Source: Kangiellaceae bacterium (lineage in GTDB: Bacteria; Pseudomonadota; Gammaproteobacteria; Enterobacterales; Kangiellaceae). From it: 55,437 nucleotides of DNA. Location: assembly GCA_019090895.1 (NCBI GenBank), contig JAHRVB010000262.1:1-55437 (forward strand), in the 5' to 3' direction. Under the pieces are notes generated by a model that did not search any database, had not been told where the DNA came from, and saw only the letters and a list, made by a program, of their open reading frames with translations. Of the stretch, positions 8,229-18,800 are shown piece by piece; within the stretch, counting starts at the first letter, position 1; every line of letters begins with the position of its first letter. The position numbers and the translations under genes are program-made.

Positions 8229-9626
8229 TTATTGACGGGCTAAATCTTTTAATACTTGAATAGCAATCTCAATATCTGATTGATCTGTTTGCCAATTACT
8301 TAGTGCAGCCCTAATTATTTTATCCCCCTGCCATTCACCTGGACTGAGAAAAACTCGACCATCTTTGTTAATAGCCAACATGCGATTTGCGGTCAACTTA
8401 TCAGCAGCGGCAGAAGATAACCCTGAACAATTAGGCCTGAATAAAACGATGTTCATGCGACAAGGATGGACTAACTCATAGTCATTCGATTGATCTATCC
8501 AATCTGCTAATTTCTTTGCATGTTCAATATTAGATTCTATCCAACGCTTCACCCCATTTTTACCGTACGCAAGCAATGATAGCCAGACAGGGAATGCTCG
8601 AAATCTTCGAGAGTTTTCGACACCAATTGACATAAAACTTGGTTGGTTTCCAGTATTCACTAAATAAGGTGCAGGTACATCAAAACTATCTTCCAACAAA
8701 TCTAAATGCCGTGTCAGAAAAACGCCACTATCATAAGGGACATTCAACCACTTATGACAATCTACAGTAATCGAATCTGCTAATTCAATTCCTTTTGTTT
8801 TACCGTTCACACCACTGATTAACCGCTCAAATAAACCGAAAGCGCCATCAACATGCAACCAGGCGTTGTGTTCCTTACACAGCTCAGAAATTGTCACTAG
8901 GTCATCGAAATCAGTGGCGGTCACAGTACCTGCGCTGGCAATGACTATTTTCGATCTTTTATCAGACTTTTCGAGTAGCTCTCTTAAATGCGTCACATCC
9001 ATTGCTTCAGAATTGTCCAAAGGACAGACACGAGTTATATGCCTTTGACCAAGACCTGACATACCTAGACTCTTAACCATGCTCGCGTGAGGTGTGGTAG
9101 AAAATATTTCCACATCTAAACCATAAACACCATCTTTAGCGACATCAATCCCTTGTTGGTTTCCGGCGTATTGGCGAGCGACACATGCCCCTAAAAAGTT
9201 CGCAGCCGTTGCACCGGTGGTCATGATCCCTCGAAATGTTTGTGGAAGATCGAATAGCTCGCAAAGCCAACCTATGGTTTGCCATTCTATTTCAGATGCA
9301 ACGGAGTCCCCTTCTTTAGCGACGTTTTGGTCGAACGTTGAGACCAACCAATCACCTAAGGTTGAAACTGGTGTGGCCCCTCCAGTTACAAAGCCCCAAT
9401 AACGCGAGCCTCTCGCTGCCGATAGTTGTGGGATTACATTCGTCCTAAGATGGTCAACCGTATCCAACAAACTTAAACCAGCAACAGGCAAATTCTTGAC
9501 GGCAAGTGAAACATCGAGCTTAGCTACTTTATCGTGTTCCAATTTCCCCATAAATCGCCGAGTAATACTCTCAAAAACTCTAAAATACCGGTCGAGGTCG
9601 TTCCATTCGTTCTTGTCCAATTTCAT
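8229..9626 (-). CDS. PLP-dependent group II decarboxylase-like enzyme
   Basis: A 465-residue fold-type I PLP enzyme of the aromatic-amino-acid/glutamate decarboxylase superfamily. Visible motifs are MTTGATAANFLGA (phosphate-binding region), WLHVDGAFGLF (Asp contacting the pyridine nitrogen) and VDCHKWLNVPYDSG with the Schiff-base lysine at 292. The start MKLDKNEWNDLDRYF is preceded by AGG 8 bases upstream. Substrate cannot be read from sequence; candidates are tyrosine, tryptophan, DOPA or diaminobutyrate-like amino acids. It is divergent from the arsenate pair with a 145-base gap that holds a small palindrome, and convergent with the FtsN-like gene. No adjacent amino-acid/amine antiporter is present, so an acid-resistance role has no support here. 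Confidence 0.85.
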   Translation of the reverse strand: MKLDKNEWNDLDRYFRVFESITRRFMGKLEHDKVAKLDVSLAVKNLPVAGLSLLDTVDHLRTNVIPQLSAARGSRYWGFVTGGATPVSTLGDWLVSTFDQNVAKEGDSVASEIEWQTIGWLCELFDLPQTFRGIMTTGATAANFLGACVARQYAGNQQGIDVAKDGVYGLDVEIFSTTPHASMVKSLGMSGLGQRHITRVCPLDNSEAMDVTHLRELLEKSDKRSKIVIASAGTVTATDFDDLVTISELCKEHNAWLHVDGAFGLFERLISGVNGKTKGIELADSITVDCHKWLNVPYDSGVFLTRHLDLLEDSFDVPAPYLVNTGNQPSFMSIGVENSRRFRAFPVWLSLLAYGKNGVKRWIESNIEHAKKLADWIDQSNDYELVHPCRMNIVLFRPNCSGLSSAAADKLTANRMLAINKDGRVFLSPGEWQGDKIIRAALSNWQTDQSDIEIAIQVLKDLARQ

Positions 9627-9663
9627 AGCAAGTACCTAAGCAGTAATAATTCGATTAAAAGTT

Positions 9664-9676
9664 CATAGACTCTATG
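9664..9676. promoter_or_regulatory. 13-bp inverted repeat between decarboxylase and arsenate genes
   Basis: CATAGA-C-TCTATG, a perfect palindrome in the only shared upstream region of the two divergent units. It could be an operator. No regulator gene is nearby, so this is a motif-level inference. Confidence 0.3.
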
Positions 9677-9771
9677 GAATATTTTATTCTTGTTAGCTCA
9701 ATAGTCACTATACAGATAGCGACTCTTCGGATTAAAATCTGTTTGTATTCTAATCAACGAGAACTTAACCA

Positions 9772-10776
9772 ATGACGATTAAAATTGGAATCAACGGATT
9801 TGGTCGAATGGGCCGATTGGCACTCCGAGCAATTTGGTCCCGGAGTAATTTTACCGTAATTCAAATTAATGACCCCGCAGGAAATGCCGAAACGATGGCA
9901 CACCTAATGAACTTTGATTCAATCCACGGTACTTGGGATAAAGAAGCGACGGCAAGAAAAAGTGGCATTACTATCGAGAGTCAGAGCATTCACTATTCCA
10001 GTAATATCAATCTAGAAGACAGCGATTGGTCAGGTTGCGACTTAGTCATAGAGGCATCGGGTCAATTTAAATCCAAGGCTTCTTTGCAGCCCTATTTTGA
10101 ACAGGGTGTAAGGAAAGTAGTTGTCACCGCCCCAGTAAAAGAAGATGGCATCGCTAACATTGTAATGGGGGTGAATCACTCAATTTACGATTCAAACAAA
10201 CACAAAATCGTCACAGCAGCCTCGTGTACCACCAATTGTTTAGCGCCAGTGGTCAAAGTGCTGCACCAGTCCATCGGAATCAAACATGGTTCAATGACAA
10301 CGATCCACGATATCACCAATACCCAAACAATTCTGGACGCCCCCCATAAGGATCTAAGAAGAGCCCGTTCTTGTGGTACCAACTTAATACCGACGACAAC
10401 AGGGTCCGCGACGGCCATTACTCATATTTTTCCTGAGTTAAAAGGAAAACTAAATGGCCACGCTATCAGAGTGCCAATCGCTAATGCTTCAATTACTGAC
10501 TGTGTATTTGAAATGAACCGGGCTACAAGCGTGGAGGAAATAAATCGATTACTCGAGCAAGCTGCGACAGGAGAATTGCAAGGAATTCTTGGTTTTGAAA
10601 CAAGACCCCTCGTGTCCTCAGATTATAAGACTGACCCAAGGTCGAGTATTGTTGATGCCCTCTCGACCATGGTAATTAACACCACTCAAGTAAAATTGTA
10701 TTTGTGGTATGACAACGAGTGGGGATATATCAATCGTACTATCGAGTTAGCAGAACTAGTTGCAGCAGATATCTAA
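9772..10776 (+). CDS. ArsJ-associated glyceraldehyde-3-phosphate dehydrogenase
   Basis: A 334-residue GAPDH with the NAD-binding N terminus ([17 protein letters not shown]), catalytic SCTTNC with Cys152, the HDITNTQ region and the C-terminal WYDNEWGY. In characterised arsJ operons this paralogue makes 1-arseno-3-phosphoglycerate from glyceraldehyde-3-phosphate and arsenate, which ArsJ then exports. The call rests on the gene lying 8 bases upstream of arsJ and on divergent positions relative to glycolytic GAPDH ([28 protein letters not shown]). The ribosome site before ATG 9772 is weak. No arsR, arsC or arsB gene is visible nearby. Confidence 0.88.
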   Translation: MTIKIGINGFGRMGRLALRAIWSRSNFTVIQINDPAGNAETMAHLMNFDSIHGTWDKEATARKSGITIESQSIHYSSNINLEDSDWSGCDLVIEASGQFKSKASLQPYFEQGVRKVVVTAPVKEDGIANIVMGVNHSIYDSNKHKIVTAASCTTNCLAPVVKVLHQSIGIKHGSMTTIHDITNTQTILDAPHKDLRRARSCGTNLIPTTTGSATAITHIFPELKGKLNGHAIRVPIANASITDCVFEMNRATSVEEINRLLEQAATGELQGILGFETRPLVSSDYKTDPRSSIVDALSTMVINTTQVKLYLWYDNEWGYINRTIELAELVAADI

Positions 10777-10784
10777 AAACGACA

Positions 10785-11987
10785 ATGACTTCGACCAACC
10801 AACTCTCAGATTCTTTACGTCAATATGCGCTAATAACAGGCAACTATTGGGCGTTTACCCTCACCGATGGCGCCTTACGCATGCTGGTAGTGTTGCACTT
10901 CCATCAGCTTGGTTACTCTCCGTTTTCAATTGCGATGTTATTTCTCTTCTATGAAGTTTTTGGTATTGTTACTAATCTGATTGGGGGCTGGCTGGGTGCA
11001 ATTTTAGGATTGAACAAAATCATGAATATTGGGTTATGTGTTCAGATTTTAGCCCTTGGCATGTTAGTCGTTCCGGATGAACACTTAACGGTTGCGTGGG
11101 TGATGTTTGCGCAAGCATTATCAGGCATAGCAAAAGACCTAAATAAAATGAGTGCAAAAAGTGCCATAAAACTTCTAGTGCCTCAATCGGAAGATAACTC
11201 TAAGCTATATCATTGGGTTACCTTGCTTACGGGTTCCAAGAACACATTGAAAGGGTTCGGGTTTTTTATGGGTGCCGGTTTACTCAATACTCTCGGCTTT
11301 CAGGTTGCGGCTGCCTCGATGGCTGGGATATTGTTACTCGTTTTAATCATTAGCCTTATCAACTTAAATAAAGATCTGGGAAAAGCAAAAACCAAACCTA
11401 AATTCAAGCAACTACTTTCCAAGAAAAGTTCGATAAATCTACTTTCAAGCGCAAGGCTTTTTCTGTTTGGCGCTAGAGACATTTGGTTTGTAGTAGCACT
11501 TCCGGTTTACTTTTCGCAAGTACTCCAATGGACTCATTGGCAAGTTGGTGTATTTATGGCTTGCTGGGTGATTGGTTATGGCCTTGTACAATCTCAAGCG
11601 CCAAAAATTACCGGCGCATTGGTTAATGGTAAAACGGCATTAATATGGGCAATAATTTTAACCTCTGTGACTGCTTTGTTGGCACTTATGCTAGACCATA
11701 CTCAGCTGAATGTTGAACTGCTATTGCTCACTGGACTCATCTTATTTGGATTGGTATTTGCTATTAATTCCTCTGTTCATAGTTATCTAATTGTTGACTA
11801 TGCGAACGCTGAGTCGGTATCAACAGATGTGGGTTTTTATTATATGACAAATGCTGCCGGCCGACTGGTTGGAACGATTCTATCGGGCTGGGTCTATCAA
11901 CAATCGGGGTTACAGGCCTGTTTGTACCTTTCTGCATTATTCACCATACTTACTTCCTTTATTTCATTTTATTTACCAAGAAAATAA
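10785..11987 (+). CDS. arsJ: Organoarsenical efflux MFS transporter ArsJ
   Basis: A 400-residue major-facilitator protein with about 12 transmembrane segments. The start region (YWAFTLTDGALRMLVVLHF) and HQLGYSPFSIAMLFLFYEV are characteristic of ArsJ, which exports 1-arseno-3-phosphoglycerate and so confers arsenate resistance with its partner GAPDH. The frame is open from 10719 inside the GAPDH gene, but ATG 10785, 8 bases after the GAPDH stop, gives the family-type N terminus; the GAPDH/arsJ pair is therefore translationally close and surely co-transcribed. About 270 bases of AT-rich DNA follow before the protease gene, with no clear terminator. Confidence 0.9.
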   Translation: MTSTNQLSDSLRQYALITGNYWAFTLTDGALRMLVVLHFHQLGYSPFSIAMLFLFYEVFGIVTNLIGGWLGAILGLNKIMNIGLCVQILALGMLVVPDEHLTVAWVMFAQALSGIAKDLNKMSAKSAIKLLVPQSEDNSKLYHWVTLLTGSKNTLKGFGFFMGAGLLNTLGFQVAAASMAGILLLVLIISLINLNKDLGKAKTKPKFKQLLSKKSSINLLSSARLFLFGARDIWFVVALPVYFSQVLQWTHWQVGVFMACWVIGYGLVQSQAPKITGALVNGKTALIWAIILTSVTALLALMLDHTQLNVELLLLTGLILFGLVFAINSSVHSYLIVDYANAESVSTDVGFYYMTNAAGRLVGTILSGWVYQQSGLQACLYLSALFTILTSFISFYLPRK

Positions 11988-12186
11988 ATTTATTACTTAG
12001 CATAATATGACTTTTTAATTGAGTTACTTATAAAGACACTTGTTCGACTGACAATATTCAATTCAAAGGATGTAAATATTACCATTCTATTACTCATTCA
12101 ATTTAAAAGTCTTCTCGATTCTCATGATATAGTCTTATCGTTAATATGTGTAAGAACATAATCTTACGGTATTGGTGATAGCACTA

Positions 12187-12221
12187 AATTAGCAATAAAA
12201 CTCTATCAACAATTGCTAATT
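12187..12221. promoter_or_regulatory. 10-bp inverted repeat upstream of the M4 protease
   Basis: AATTAGCAAT and ATTGCTAATT, perfect arms separated by 15 bases and ending 35 bases before the start codon. It could be an operator or a 5' mRNA hairpin near the ribosome site (GGAG). Confidence 0.4.
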
Positions 12222-12256
12222 AAAAAAGAAAAATAATATCTAAACATGGAGATACA

Positions 12257-15220
12257 ATGAATAAAACAAATAAAACTCTACTCAAGGCCGTCGCACTTGG
12301 CCTAGCAGCATCTTGCTCCGCAGTTGCTGTCAGTGCAGAGAAAGTCTACTTGCGCGACAGTAATACGCAACTTCAAAGTAGTTCTCGTTCGATGTCAATT
12401 ACTCGAGCGTCCGATCCAGCTCAACTATTAAGTTTGTCGGGTACAGATTCGCTCCAAGCTAGAAAAACCTATGTTGACTCTCAAGGCCGAACAACCATTC
12501 GATACCGACAAACCTATCAAAACCTACCTGTTTTTGGTGACGATATTATTCTTTCTTTTAATAAAGATGACTCTTTCCGGAACGCTCATGGAATGGCAAC
12601 TTATGGTATCAAAACAGACCTAACCGATATCAATCCAACTTTGTCTCTTAATGCAGCGATGAAGCTTGCAAAAGACATGAGTCGTAATAATTCTTTAGCA
12701 GAAAAAAGCCTCGTTAATGGCCAAGCTGTTAGTTACGAAAATGAAAAAAATCAATTAGGTATTTGGTTAGACAAAGATAGTAAAGCCAGACTGGTTTATT
12801 CGGTTAGTTTTGTTCAACACACCGATAAACCATCTCGACCTGATTACATGATTGACGCTAAGACCGGCAAAGTACTGCGTTATTTTGACAATCTTCAAAC
12901 CGCAGATGGTACCGGTCCTGGCGGAAACGAAAAGACGGGTCAATACCAATATGGTACGGATTTTGATTTCATGGATGTAGAACAAAGTGGAAACACTTGT
13001 ACCATGAACAACGCCGATGTTTACACCGTTGATTTGAACCACTCCACTATCGGTGACACACCTTTTTCTTATACTTGTCCAGAAAATACCCGTAAGGAAA
13101 TCAATGGCGCTTATTCTCCACTCAATGATGCACATTTCTTTGGTGGCGTTGTCTTCGATATGTATAACGACTGGATTGGAGTTGCACCATTAACTTTCCA
13201 GTTACAAATGAGAGTACATTATTCGACTAGTTACGAGAATGCTTTCTGGAACGGCATCGGCATGACCTTTGGCGACGGACTGAATACTTTCTACCCGCTC
13301 GTTAGCCTCGATGTATCTGCACATGAAGTTAGTCATGGTTTTACAGAACAAAACTCAAACCTAACTTACGCCAATCAATCGGGCGGATTAAACGAAGCTT
13401 TTTCAGATATGTCTGGTGAAGCAGCGGAACTTTATAACGGCGGCAATGATTGGAAAGTTGGAGAACAAATTTTTAAATCAGATGGTGCTTTACGCTACAT
13501 GGAAGATCCAACGTTGGACGGACTATCAATTGCACATGCCGATGACTATTTTGCTGGCTTAGATGTTCATTATTCATCTGGTGTATACAACAGAGCTTTC
13601 TTCCTACTCGGGACAACTGCGGGTTGGGATGCTCGAACAGCCTTTGAAGTCTACGCAAGGGCTAACCAGCTCTATTGGACTGCTGACATCGAATGGGATG
13701 AAGCTGGCAATGGTGTAATGGATGCCGCCTGTGATCTTGGTTACAATACTGATGACGTTAAGGCATCACTTGCAGCGGTAGGTGTTACGTCTGACGTCGC
13801 TCCAGGTAGCGATTGCACTGGAACAGGTAACCAAGCTCCTGATGCAGGATTCTCTTTTAGTGCAACCGAATTAGCGGTTAATTTCACTGATTCTAGTAGC
13901 GACTCCGATGGTTCAATTAGCTCTTGGAGCTGGGACTTTGGTGACGGTAATAGCTCAACCACCCAAAATCCAAGCAATACCTACGCAACCGATGGAAGTT
14001 ATACTGTTTCCTTAACGGTAACGGATGATGCCGGAGCGACTGATACTTCGACTCAAACGGTCACCGTTTCTAGTGGTAGCACCAATCAAACACCAACCGC
14101 TGATTTCTCTTCGGTCGTGGATGATTTACAGGTCAGTTTTACCGATACCAGTAGCGATAGTGATGGAACTGTTGATGCATGGAGTTGGGATTTTGGCGAT
14201 AGTAATACAGCGAGTTCACAAAATCCTGTGCACACATACGCAGCCGATGGAACTTACACTGTTAGTTTGACAATCACTGATGATCAAGGGGCAACGGATA
14301 CCAGTACTGAGACCGTAACAGTGACAGATACGTCGAGTAATACTAGTGGAGGATTTACTGAAACTGATTTAGCACCTGCGCGTGGTGAAAATCTGTCTTA
14401 CACCGTTGACGTTCCCGCTGGTGCAACATCATTGGCAGTGGATATTTCCGGTGGTACTGGTGATGCAGACCTAGTCATTAACTTTGGTTCAGCCCCAAGC
14501 CGGACCAATAATGATTGTATTGAGCAAGGTGCCGGTAATACTCACAATTGCACAGTTACAAATCCTTCTGAAGGTACATGGTTTATTATTGTTCGAGGTG
14601 CACAAGCTTCTTCAGGTGTTCAACTCGATGCATATTGGACTGCTGAAACGACGGGCAACGCAGCACCTAGCGCTGACTATACATTTAGCTCTTCCGATCT
14701 AGAAACAACCTTCACAGATAACAGTAACGATACCGATGGTAACATTGCTTCTTGGGACTGGGATTTCGGTGACGGAAATTCTTCTAGTGCGCAAAATCCA
14801 TTCCATATCTATGCGGCTGACGGAAGTTATGGTGTTACGTTAACAGTAACAGACGATGAAGGCGCAACGGATAGCTCAACTCAAACAGTGACTGTTTCTA
14901 GCACAGGTAGTACAAGTGGTGGATTTACAGAAACAGATGTGAGCCCTGCAGGAGGTGAAAACCTTTCCTACACCATCGACGTACCAGCTGGTGCCGATTC
15001 ACTTGTTATCGATACATCAGGCGGTACAGGTGATGTTACATTGGTTGTTAATTTTGATAGCTTGCCAACTCGAAATAACAATGATTGTATTGAGCAAAGT
15101 GCAGGAAATACCCATAACTGTACTATCACTAATCCTTCTGAAGGAACATGGTACATTATCGTAAGAGGACAGACGGCATCAACCGATGTTCAATTAGACG
15201 CTTACTGGTTTAATGACTAA
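12257..15220 (+). CDS. Secreted M4 (thermolysin/vibriolysin-type) metalloprotease with PKD and PPC tail
   Basis: A 987-residue extracellular zinc protease. A signal peptide (cleavage near AVSA, 27) is followed by FTP and PepSY inhibitory propeptides (YRQTYQNLPVFGDDI, PDYMIDAKTGKVLRYFD) and the M4 catalytic domain, about 215-520. Zinc ligands are HEVSH at 356-360 and Glu380 (GGLNEAFSD); the acid/base His438 is in DVHYSSGVYN. The tail is PKD (about 525-608), PKD (611-690), PPC (697-797), PKD (800-885), PPC (890-987). PKD modules carry SWSWDFGDGNSS; PPC modules often are cleaved off after secretion. GGAG 6 bases upstream supports ATG 12257. The likely exporter is the T2SS in this window. The PKD2-PPC1 DNA is nearly identical to the end of the convergent gene at 15855. 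Confidence 0.95.
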   Translation: MNKTNKTLLKAVALGLAASCSAVAVSAEKVYLRDSNTQLQSSSRSMSITRASDPAQLLSLSGTDSLQARKTYVDSQGRTTIRYRQTYQNLPVFGDDIILSFNKDDSFRNAHGMATYGIKTDLTDINPTLSLNAAMKLAKDMSRNNSLAEKSLVNGQAVSYENEKNQLGIWLDKDSKARLVYSVSFVQHTDKPSRPDYMIDAKTGKVLRYFDNLQTADGTGPGGNEKTGQYQYGTDFDFMDVEQSGNTCTMNNADVYTVDLNHSTIGDTPFSYTCPENTRKEINGAYSPLNDAHFFGGVVFDMYNDWIGVAPLTFQLQMRVHYSTSYENAFWNGIGMTFGDGLNTFYPLVSLDVSAHEVSHGFTEQNSNLTYANQSGGLNEAFSDMSGEAAELYNGGNDWKVGEQIFKSDGALRYMEDPTLDGLSIAHADDYFAGLDVHYSSGVYNRAFFLLGTTAGWDARTAFEVYARANQLYWTADIEWDEAGNGVMDAACDLGYNTDDVKASLAAVGVTSDVAPGSDCTGTGNQAPDAGFSFSATELAVNFTDSSSDSDGSISSWSWDFGDGNSSTTQNPSNTYATDGSYTVSLTVTDDAGATDTSTQTVTVSSGSTNQTPTADFSSVVDDLQVSFTDTSSDSDGTVDAWSWDFGDSNTASSQNPVHTYAADGTYTVSLTITDDQGATDTSTETVTVTDTSSNTSGGFTETDLAPARGENLSYTVDVPAGATSLAVDISGGTGDADLVINFGSAPSRTNNDCIEQGAGNTHNCTVTNPSEGTWFIIVRGAQASSGVQLDAYWTAETTGNAAPSADYTFSSSDLETTFTDNSNDTDGNIASWDWDFGDGNSSSAQNPFHIYAADGSYGVTLTVTDDEGATDSSTQTVTVSSTGSTSGGFTETDVSPAGGENLSYTIDVPAGADSLVIDTSGGTGDVTLVVNFDSLPTRNNNDCIEQSAGNTHNCTITNPSEGTWYIIVRGQTASTDVQLDAYWFND
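14090..14630 (+). repeat. Inverted repeat, left arm (PKD-PPC module of the M4 protease)
   Basis: Matches the reverse complement of about 15872-16412 inside the choice-of-anchor gene. In a core of 149 bases (14471-14619 against 15883-16031) I count only two mismatches; the PKD part (about 14161-14300) differs at roughly 7 of 140. Outer limits are approximate. Confidence 0.8.
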
Positions 15221-15243
15221 ACCTTAACTAATGCGTTATTAGA

Positions 15244-15273
15244 AATGGGCAATATTAATTGCTCATTTTTTTT
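15244..15273 (+). terminator. Intrinsic terminator of the M4 protease gene
   Basis: Stem AATGGGCAAT / ATTGCTCATT with a 4-base loop and one G-U pair, followed directly by T6, 24 bases after the stop codon. Confidence 0.85.
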
Positions 15274-15717
15274 GCATTCATTCAACTTCAAGTATTAGAG
15301 TTATTTCAAAGCGTTAAACGAATCCAACAACCTTTTATCTCATTAGCAACCCAATACCAGGTAGCTCATTACAGTAAACTTACTTCACCTGCGCCCCACT
15401 CTCTAGATTGTAAATAGTTAACTTTCTTTTCTTTTCGAGTTTCACGATTTGAGCTTATTTCTAACAGCTTTCCATCTATGTTTAATAGCTAATATCGACT
15501 GTCGAATCTTTAATGTCGAATCGCTAACACATTTGGAACTGCAAGAACCCCGAACTAAGAGTTTTGGCTTTAGTTTTTTTCATGAACAACTCGCGAAAAT
15601 TACCGATTAGCATGTGCTTTATTATTGGGAATTATCGGCAGAAATGACTAACTGGAAAATCTCAATAGCTCACTATTATTTTAAGACCTGAAGATTTCGA
15701 GCTGAAGAATAATACTC

Positions 15718-15745
15718 AAAAAAAAGCCAACCATTAATGGTTAGC
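15718..15745 (-). terminator. Intrinsic terminator of the choice-of-anchor gene
   Basis: On the minus strand GCTAACCATT / AATGGTTGGC forms a near-perfect stem followed by eight T, about 110 bases after the stop codon. Confidence 0.8.
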
Positions 15746-15854
15746 CCTTTCAAATCTCGACTTTTTAGTCTCGGATTTAACTACTTCTAAATGCCCATCA
15801 AAACCTCGATTTTTAATTAAACAGACAAGTAACCTTAATTAGTGCTGACAATAA

Positions 15855-18800
15855 TTACTGTTCCCAATAAGCATCCAACTGCACACCTGAAGAAGCTTGT
15901 GCACCTCGAACAATAATAAACCATGTACCTTCAGAAGGATTTGTAATTGTGCAATTGTGAGTATTACCGGCACCTTGCTCAATACAATCATTATTAGTCC
16001 GGCTTGGGGCTGAACCAAAGTTAATGACTAGATCGGTATTTCCCGTTCCAGCTGATGTATCCACAGTAAGCGATGTTGCCCCTACTGGTACATCGATAGT
16101 GTAGGATAAATTTTCACCCCTCGCTGGAGCCAATCCGGTTTCAGTAAAGCCACCACTATTATTGCCAGTAGAACCAGCCACTGTGATGGTCTCAGTACTG
16201 AAATCCGTTGCACTTTGATCATCAGTGATTGTCAAACTAACAGTGTAAGTACCATCGGCTGCGTATGTGTGAACAGGGTTTTGTAAACTGGCTGTATTAC
16301 TATCGCCAAAATCCCAACTCCATGCATCAACAGTTCCATCACTATCGCTACTGGCATCGATAAAACTGACCTGCAAATCATCAATAACCGAAGAAAATTC
16401 AGCCGTTGGTACTTGATTGCTACTGCTGACAGAAACGGTGACCGTTTGAGTTGAAGTGTCAGTCGCACCTGCATCATCCGTAACGGTTAACGAGACAAAA
16501 TAACTGCCATCGGTTGCGTAATCGTGAACTGGATTTTGTGCAGTTGATGAATTGCCGTCGCCAAAGTCCCAATTTCTTGATGCAATCGTTCCATCACTAT
16601 CAGTGCTTGAATCAGTGAAGCTCGCTCGCAACTCATCGGTTGAAACACTGAATGCAGCTGTCGGATCAACGTTTTCAGCAGACCCAGCCATCCAATACGC
16701 GTCGAGTTGAACACCTGTTGATGCTTGCGCACCTCGTACAACAATAAACCAAGTGCCTTCAGCTGGATCGGTAATGGTACAGTTATGAGTATTACCGGCA
16801 CCTTGCTCAATACAATCGTTGTTAGTTCGAGTAGGTGCAGACCCAAAATTAAGTACTAAATCAACATCGCCCGTTCCTCCGGATGTATCAACAACCAATG
16901 AGGTCGCTCCAGCGGGAACGTCGATTGTAAAGGATAAGTTTTCACCTCGGCCCGGTGATAAATTTGTTTCTGTAAAACCACCTGTGGTACTACCGTCACC
17001 TTCCGTCACTGTCAGAGTTTGTGTCGATGTATCAGTATCGCCATCATTATCGGTCACAGTGAGAGAAACCGTATAACTTCCTGCCGCGCCATAGACATGG
17101 GTGGGGTTTTGAACAGACGAACTATTACTATCTCCAAAATCCCAACTCCAACTAGATACACTACCATCACTATCACTACTAGCATCTGACAAAGTCACTT
17201 CCAAGTTATTGGCCGTAAAAGTAAAATCCGATGTAGGCACTGAGTTTTCGGTACCTGGGAACGCACCATCATTTTCGTTGAGGACTACTACGAATAATCC
17301 GTATTCAATATCGCTGATTAATATATTACCACTGGGTAAATAAGGGTATGTGCCCCAAGCGCCATTGAAGTTTGCGGTATTAGCAGAAGGAATAGAATAA
17401 CTGTCAAAAAATGCAACATCTTTCATATCGGTTGGATCTGATACGTCAATCACACTCAAACCACGTTGATAGTTAGACATATAATAGTAACTTCCTAAAG
17501 TAAATCCATTGTGATCGATTGCCGCTGTTTGACCTGTATAGATACCTGAGATTTGTGGATTTGTTAAATCACTAATATCCAAAGAGCGCATGGTGGTGTT
17601 GAGTCCTAAGTTTTGCTCATCAAGTTCATCTTGAATAAAGATGGTCATCTTATCTTCAGACCACCAGCCTGAATGAGTGTAACTCGCACCTGAGTAGCCA
17701 GTGCTGCTTAGCATGGTAGGTATAGAAAGATCAGTCATATCCCAAATATCAACTGTCAATTCGTTGAAATCAACAAACAATTCGCACGGATTATGCCCAT
17801 CTACACAATCAGCTGTTCGATCATCAGTAATCACTAAGCTCGTTGCATCGTGAACATACCCTGAGCCATTAGGAGCGGTAGCAACCAAAGCTGGATTAAC
17901 AGGATCGACTAAGTCAAAAACTCTAAACGCGCCACCATCGTTATCTGAACCTTCGACGTAAATGTAGGGGCTCAGACCATCCAGCGCCGTGCCATCTTCG
18001 TAATTAATATTAGCCAAATAAACATTATGTGCTGTCGAAAATTCCGTTATTGTCGCCGCTAAGGACACTTGGTTTGGTAGATCAGTTAGGTCTAAAATCT
18101 GCATCCCTTGTGTATTCGCTTCTGTTGTCACATAAGCATAGGCTTTGTAACTTGAACTTGCATCGTCAAAGTATTGATATACTTTCACGTCTCGCCAACT
18201 CGACGAGATTCCGGTAACGGAACCGACTTCAACCGGTAGAGAAGGGTTAGTGACATCGACCACTGCAGTTGCATTCACCAAACCCATTACGGCATATTCT
18301 CTTTGGTTATTCAGATCAACAAATCCCCATATATCGTTGGCGCTACTTGGTGATGTCGTAAATTCATTGAGAGGTATATGTGATTGAAGATCAATATTGT
18401 GGCATTCATAAGTGGCTGCTAGCCCATCAATACATTCGGCCGACCCTTCCGCTTTAGAAGTGATTTTTTGATAAGTCTTAAGCATCTCTCTATCTTGAAT
18501 GCTTAGCTGAATATCTGCGCCTTTAGAATCTTGCAATAAACGAAACCCTCGCTTAGCAAGTCGCTCTCTAAATTCCGCAGGTATCCCTTTAATTGTTGTT
18601 GTATGCTTCTTAGTATCGAATTTCTTAAAACTCTTAGAATAGCCGCCTTTAAGTTCCACCATATCACTCAATAGGTAGAAAATATCTAAGCTTTGAACTT
18701 GATACTCACCTTCTGCAACATGAATTTTATCTCCTTTGGAGGACTGATTAACGGTATAACCAATGGTCTTGCAAGGGAAGCTAGGGTTGTTACAAACACC

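Larger units (their letters stand above)
15221..15854. other. 634-base intergenic region between two convergent secreted-protein genes
   Basis: It holds a terminator for each flanking gene (15244-15273 and 15718-15745). The about 440 bases between them show no convincing open frame, RNA gene or repeat. Confidence 0.6.
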
